From assembly GCA_964628285.1 (NCBI GenBank), contig CAZVNP010000007.1, forward strand, positions 1 through 64,000: a DNA stretch of 64,000 nt, read 5' to 3'. Positions 60,469 through 64,000 of this stretch are shown piece after piece. This DNA comes from JAPLDP01 sp964628285 (lineage in GTDB: Bacteria; Bacteroidota; Bacteroidia; Bacteroidales; JAGONC01). Position 1 is the first letter of the stretch; each line of letters starts with the position of its first letter. Below the pieces are notes generated by a model. It saw only the letters and a program-made list of their open reading frames with translations. It was not told the DNA's origin and ran no database searches. The translations under genes were made by a program, and so were the position numbers.

Positions 60469-60990
60469 ATGCAAACATTCCTTGAGATATTGAAATATAC
60501 TTTGCCCTCACTGATTGTTTTCATCATCGTTTTTATTATCATCAAGACTTTCCTTGAGAACATGCAGAACAGTCATCTGGCTGATCTGAAGTCGGAGCGC
60601 CAGAAGATTATAGCGCCTGCCAGGGTGCAGGCGTATGAACGGACAGTGCTGTTTATTGAGCGCATCATGCCAGGTAATCTCATTTTGCGTGTCACCAGGT
60701 CGGATATGACCGCGATCCAGCTTCAGGCTGCCTTGATCAGGAATATCAGGGAGGAATATGAGCACAATATGTCACAGCAGCTTTACCTCACCGAACAGGC
60801 CTGGGAGATGGTCAAAAGTGCCAAGGAAGAGGTGATCAGACTGATCAACACCTGTGCTGCTGAATTGGAGCCGGAAGCAAAGAATAGTGATCTGGCCGCT
60901 CTGATATTAGAAAAATCACTTGAAAAACAGGACATGATCTGGAATAAGGCCATGCATTTTGTCAAGGAGGAATTCAGGAATTCTTTTTAA
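60469..60990 (+). CDS. Small membrane-anchored Bacteroidota protein of unknown function
   Basis: About 173 residues from the ATG at 60469. One N-terminal membrane span (LPSLIVFIIVFIIIKTFLENM) is followed by a helical cytoplasmic part (RQKIIAPARVQAYERTVLFIERIMPGNLILRV, WEMVKSAKEEVIRLINTCAAEL). The 'AYERxxLFIERIxPxNLxLR' pattern is conserved in many Bacteroidota small proteins of unknown function. An upstream ATG at 60442 is possible but places charged residues before the span. Confidence 0.7.
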   Translation: MQTFLEILKYTLPSLIVFIIVFIIIKTFLENMQNSHLADLKSERQKIIAPARVQAYERTVLFIERIMPGNLILRVTRSDMTAIQLQAALIRNIREEYEHNMSQQLYLTEQAWEMVKSAKEEVIRLINTCAAELEPEAKNSDLAALILEKSLEKQDMIWNKAMHFVKEEFRNSF

Positions 60991-61088
60991 GAAAAGACAA
61001 ATAATCATCGTTGAAGCCGATCAAAGGCAGGCCTGACCCTGTGTGATCCATTCTCTAATGATCACATAATCACATTTTCAAATTCTCT

Positions 61089-61096
61089 TACCTTTG
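61089..61096 (+). promoter_or_regulatory. -7 promoter box before the EamA gene
   Basis: TACCTTTG matches TAnnTTTG, 22 bases before the ATG at 61118. No clear TTTG box lies at the usual distance. It argues against a longer start at 61094. Confidence 0.4.
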
Positions 61097-61117
61097 CACC
61101 CTTATTTCACGCTTCAG

Positions 61118-62047
61118 ATGAAGTTACAGCGGTCAGTGTTTATAGGCGCTGCGTCCGTCAGTATAGCGGCGGCCTTATGGGGTTTCGACGGGGTGGTGCT
61201 GACGCCCAGGTTATATAACCTCGACATCGGCTATGTCGTGTTCATGGTCCATGCCATACCGTTCGTGCTGATGAATGTGTTTCTTTTCCGTGCTTACCGT
61301 GTGCTGAGGCATATGACATTGTCCGACATGATCATCTTCATATTGGTGGCGATGACGGGTGGGGCCATCGGCACGCTGGCCATCGTCAAAGCCCTTTTCC
61401 TGGTTAACTTCAGGAATCTGACTGTGGTCGTGCTGTTACAGAAACTGCAGCCTGTCTTTGTTATCACCCTGGCAGCCATCATCCTTCGTGAGGGACTGAG
61501 GAAAAATTTCCTGCTATGGGCTGCAACGGCTATTCTGGCAAGTTATTTACTGACATTTGGGCTTCACCTGCCTGATTTCTCCACCGGTTCCAGGACCTTA
61601 CATGCCGCACTCTTTGCCCTTTTGGCAGCTTTCTCCTTTGGCAGCTCGACGGTGCTGAGCAAAAAGATACTGCTGAAATATGATTTTATAACAGCCACTT
61701 TTTTCCGTTATGGTTTGACGTCCCTTCTTATGTTCATCTATATTCTTGCGGCGGCGAAATTTACTCAGATCGGCCATACAACACCCATGAACTGGCTGAT
61801 CTTCATTATCATTGCTTTCACAACCGGATCGGGTGCTATTTTCCTTTATTATTTCGGACTGAACAGGATCAAGGCCAGTGTCTCAACCATTTGTGAACTT
61901 TCGTTTCCCCTGTCGGCCATAGTCTTCGACTATGTGTTCAACGGCAACGTGCTTGGCGTTATGCAATGGATCGGAGCCATCATACTGATCGTAGCCATCA
62001 TCAACCTGAACAGGGTGTCGGTTCCTTCTTTAAAAGGAGAGGGATGA
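61118..62047 (+). CDS. EamA/DMT-family transporter
   Basis: About 309 residues from the ATG at 61118. Ten hydrophobic segments in two EamA repeats: AALWGFDGVVLTPRL, TVVVLLQKLQPVFVITLAAIILREGL (first repeat end), AAFSFGSSTVLSKKILLKYDFITATFFRYG and KASVSTICELSFPLSAIVFDYVF (second repeat). The substrate is not predictable; metabolite export is common in the family. Confidence 0.9.
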   Translation: MKLQRSVFIGAASVSIAAALWGFDGVVLTPRLYNLDIGYVVFMVHAIPFVLMNVFLFRAYRVLRHMTLSDMIIFILVAMTGGAIGTLAIVKALFLVNFRNLTVVVLLQKLQPVFVITLAAIILREGLRKNFLLWAATAILASYLLTFGLHLPDFSTGSRTLHAALFALLAAFSFGSSTVLSKKILLKYDFITATFFRYGLTSLLMFIYILAAAKFTQIGHTTPMNWLIFIIIAFTTGSGAIFLYYFGLNRIKASVSTICELSFPLSAIVFDYVFNGNVLGVMQWIGAIILIVAIINLNRVSVPSLKGEG

Positions 62048-62058
62048 GAAAAGGGATG

Positions 62059-62568
62059 TCAATTGCTTTTATAATCGTGAAGGTTTTCCATTAATTTTTT
62101 ACGGGTAAAAAATATACGGCTTTTCACTGTTCCTATCGAAAGATTCAAAGCATCGGCTATTTCCTTATATTTATAGCCCGCATTATGCATTTCGAAGGGT
62201 TTGCGTTGCTCTTCCTCGAGCGATTCAATGGTTTTGTGAATATCCTTGACAGCCATTCTGGATTCAGGGGATTCGTCGTCTCTGCTGGCCAGGTTTCTCA
62301 GATAATACAAATCCTCCGACACATCGAGGATCATATTCGATTTAACGTTACGGCGGTAATTATTAATAAAGGTGTTTTTCATTATCGTGTAAGTCCAGGC
62401 TTTTAAATTGGTATCGGGCTGGAACTTATCGCGGTTAACCAAGGCCTTGTACAAGGTATCCTGAACCAGGTCTTTGGCATCTTCTTCATTTGACGTCAGT
62501 AAATTGGCAAAATACCTCAGGTTGTCCTGAAGACCTATCAGCTTGTTGTTGAATTCCATGGCTGTCAT
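62059..62568 (-). CDS. ECF-type RNA polymerase sigma factor
   Basis: A 169-residue protein with sigma region 2 (LLTSNEEDAKDLVQDTLYKALVNRDKFQPDTNLKAWTYTIMKNTFINNYRR) and region 4 (LEEEQRKPFEMHNAGYKYKEIADALNLSIGTVKSRIFFTRKKL). Regions 1.1 and 3 are absent, as in ECF factors. No anti-sigma gene lies next to it. The upstream neighbour on the same strand is a CarH-like regulator, and the pair may form a regulatory unit. Confidence 0.93.
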   Translation of the reverse strand: MTAMEFNNKLIGLQDNLRYFANLLTSNEEDAKDLVQDTLYKALVNRDKFQPDTNLKAWTYTIMKNTFINNYRRNVKSNMILDVSEDLYYLRNLASRDDESPESRMAVKDIHKTIESLEEEQRKPFEMHNAGYKYKEIADALNLSIGTVKSRIFFTRKKLMENLHDYKSN

Positions 62569-62616
62569 AATCTTTGGTTTTTAAAAATTCCAATATATTG
62601 TTTAATAATTACGCAG

Positions 62617-62647
62617 CAAAGTTAAACGAATACTCAAGGCAAAGCAA
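62617..62647 (-). promoter_or_regulatory. Possible promoter of the ECF sigma gene
   Basis: On the minus strand TTG (62645-62647), 20 bases, TAACTTTG (62617-62624). The predicted initiation point is about 40 bases before the ATG at 62568. Confidence 0.45.
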
Positions 62648-62835
62648 GCCCATAAAAGCTAATAAATGTTAAATATTCGTTAATTACGTTAATTAAAATT
62701 AAATGAAGGGAAAAGAAAATAAAAAAATGTAACGTTTAATGTTTAAAGTGTATTATTACAAATTAAACAAGTAATAATCCTCTCCGGCGTTCAATTTTTT
62801 TACAGAAGTAGTTGAAACAATGGTTATAAACAATT

Positions 62836-63729
62836 TCAACCGAAGTTGGCAGTCAGCTCTTCTTTAAATTCCGTCACATTTGAAATTTTTTTGACATTGG
62901 AAGGCAGCCTCAGGGTATTATTCTGCATTTGAATCCCTGTGATAAATATTTTCTGTTTTGGGAAGGTTGCGGCCAGATGATCAATATATGCCTGAGTACT
63001 TTGATCGTGTATGGGTGACGTGATGGATGTAACGAGGACATCGGGTTCCTTTGCTTTTGACACCTCAATCAGGTCATTAAAGGGCACCGACTGTCCCAGG
63101 TAGATTATTTTGTTGCCACTTTTACGGACCAGGTAGGAATAAAACAGGAGTCCCAGCTCATGAAGCTCATTCTCAGGAAGAAAAAGCATGAACCGTTTGG
63201 CGTCGGCTTTGGGTCGTCCACCCTGTCCGTCGATGGCTACCAGTAACTTTTGCCTGAGAAGATTGGAAACAAAATGTTCCTGCGCCGGATTGATGCTACC
63301 CGTTTGCCACAGAATGCCAATGCGCTCAAGAAAAGGGTAAATGATCTCAAGGATGGTGTTTTCAAAGCCCAGGTTGATGGTGGCCATGGAAATGGTCTTT
63401 TCAAATTTGATTTCATCCAGTGAGATCATCGCCAGGATGAGACTCTCAATTTGGGAAGCAGCATTGGAGGGTTTGTATGTGATATCAACGACTTTTTCAT
63501 TGAGCGTGCTGTCGGGGAGAGTGGCAAGATAAGAAATCTTGAAGCCATGATTGATCAGGATGGCGATATTGAGAAGTTTCTTCAGGTCAAGATCATTGTA
63601 ATAGCGTATGTTGGTATGCGTTCTGTTAGGTTTGACAACGCCGTAACGTTTTTCCCATATCCGGATGGTATGCGCTTTAATACCTGTTAATCTTTCCAGG
63701 TCTTTAATTGAATACATCCCCTGAGTCAT
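62836..63729 (-). CDS. MerR-family regulator with B12-binding domain (CarH/LitR-like)
   Basis: A 297-residue protein. The MerR helix-turn-helix (YSIKDLERLTGIKAHTIRIWEKRYGVVKPNRTHTNIRYY) is followed by the helical bundle with the W-x9-EH motif (WQTGSINPAQEH, W141 to H152) and a cobalamin-binding Rossmann part with ExHxxG (NELHELG, H190). CarH-type repressors use adenosylcobalamin as a light sensor and release DNA when lit. The position after W141 is Gln, whereas Thermus CarH has His132 as upper ligand after photolysis, so the light response could differ. It lies 267 bases upstream of the ECF sigma gene. Confidence 0.9.
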   Translation of the reverse strand: MTQGMYSIKDLERLTGIKAHTIRIWEKRYGVVKPNRTHTNIRYYNDLDLKKLLNIAILINHGFKISYLATLPDSTLNEKVVDITYKPSNAASQIESLILAMISLDEIKFEKTISMATINLGFENTILEIIYPFLERIGILWQTGSINPAQEHFVSNLLRQKLLVAIDGQGGRPKADAKRFMLFLPENELHELGLLFYSYLVRKSGNKIIYLGQSVPFNDLIEVSKAKEPDVLVTSITSPIHDQSTQAYIDHLAATFPKQKIFITGIQMQNNTLRLPSNVKKISNVTEFKEELTANFG

Positions 63730-63786
63730 CCTCGCTGAAACTTACGGTCTGCTTTTTACCATACAACAACCTATAACTGAAAATGT

Positions 63787-64000
63787 TTAAGCAGAGTTTA
63801 AAAGCATTTTTCTGACATGGTCGATGGCCTGGCTCAATCCGGCGGGTTTTCTGCCACCGGCCGAAGCATAATGTGCCTGACCACCTCCGCCACCTTCTAT
63901 ATAGTGAGCGACATCACGGATGATCGATCCGGCATGAAGCTTTTTCTTTTTCGCTAATGACTCGGAAATCATGATAATGAGGTTGGCCTTGCCGTCACTC
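63787..64000 (-). CDS. alaS: Alanyl-tRNA synthetase, C-terminal end (cut by window edge)
   Basis: The minus-strand frame is open to the window edge and ends with SLAKKKKLHAGSIIRDV, EGGGGGQAHYASAGGRKPAGLSQAIDHVRKML. The GGGGG-Q-x-x-A-x-A-GG-K/R-x-P-x-G motif is the DHHA1 C-terminal domain of AlaS. About 70 residues are visible. Confidence 0.93.
   Translation of the reverse strand, partial: SDGKANLIIMISESLAKKKKLHAGSIIRDVAHYIEGGGGGQAHYASAGGRKPAGLSQAIDHVRKMLLNSA

Noticed and set aside
1..64000. CRISPR arrays and rRNA genes
   Set aside because: I looked for regularly spaced direct repeats and for conserved 16S/23S/5S motifs and saw none.

Overview
The window looks like a chromosomal piece of an (probably anaerobic) member of the Bacteroidota, most likely Bacteroidia. 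The evidence is a near-complete set of type IX secretion (T9SS) and gliding genes (porV, two porU, porP, gldJ, porT, a DUF5103/plug gene), an nqrABCDEF-apbE operon, TamL, a Bacteroidota-style ECF sigma factor, and repeated promoters of the TTTG-N19-TAnnTTTG type. A run of exactly 100 N (9267-9366), flanked on both sides by the same 55 bases, shows that this is a draft assembly, probably metagenomic.

Layout. 1-1215: a decayed mobile segment with an edge-truncated DUF4238 gene, two attC-like hairpins and the C-terminal remnant of a tyrosine recombinase, which could be a remnant of a reverse-type integron. 1232-8465: accessory genes, namely a DUF2779 nuclease-like protein, a hicBA and a hicAB toxin-antitoxin pair in opposite gene orders, a GH3 glycosidase that has lost two internal blocks including the catalytic one, a transglutaminase-like protein and an AlkD-like protein. 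8466-9420: gene fragments and the assembly gap. 9423-18495: tRNA-Val, a DUF2130 protein, an unusual 889-residue double tyrosine phenol-lyase/tryptophanase, TamL, an SF1 helicase and ispF. 18492-31727: the T9SS cluster (porV, two tandem porU on the minus strand; porP, gldJ and murF on the plus strand). 31763-36250: anmK, exbB-exbD-tonB and folC. 36278-39400: thiS/thiF-like genes divergent from a tungsten-type aldehyde:ferredoxin oxidoreductase. 39505-42735: upp, an ABC permease and the T9SS plug gene. 42946-49873: the Na+-NQR operon with its flavin transferase, followed by a convergent small Cys-rich membrane protein that may be NqrM-like. 50233-60347: a novel-looking sigma-region-4 protein, TrmH, the rpsF-rpsR-rplI operon, wecB, radC, rpsT with tRNA-Glu, porT, a heptose-kinase-like gene and an aminotransferase. 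60469-64000: a small membrane protein, an EamA transporter, an ECF sigma factor, a CarH-like B12-binding MerR regulator and the 3' end of alaS.

The headline observation is the 889-residue lyase at 11185-13854. Its two halves have lost complementary sets of active-site residues. The C-terminal half keeps the residues that act within their own subunit (PLP lysine, phosphate and substrate arginines). The N-terminal half has lost these but keeps the Glu/Tyr motif that, in the known homodimeric enzymes, is lent to the neighbouring subunit. This suggests a single-chain pseudo-dimer with one working active site.

How the genes work together: the PorU, PorV, PorP, GldJ, PorT and plug proteins belong to one secretion and gliding apparatus. 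ExbB, ExbD and TonB energise outer-membrane transport. NQR with ApbE makes a sodium gradient. The oxidoreductase and the ThiS/ThiF-like pair may form a tungstopterin enzyme and its cofactor-sulfur supply. The ECF sigma factor and the CarH-like regulator lie in tandem and may form a regulatory module.
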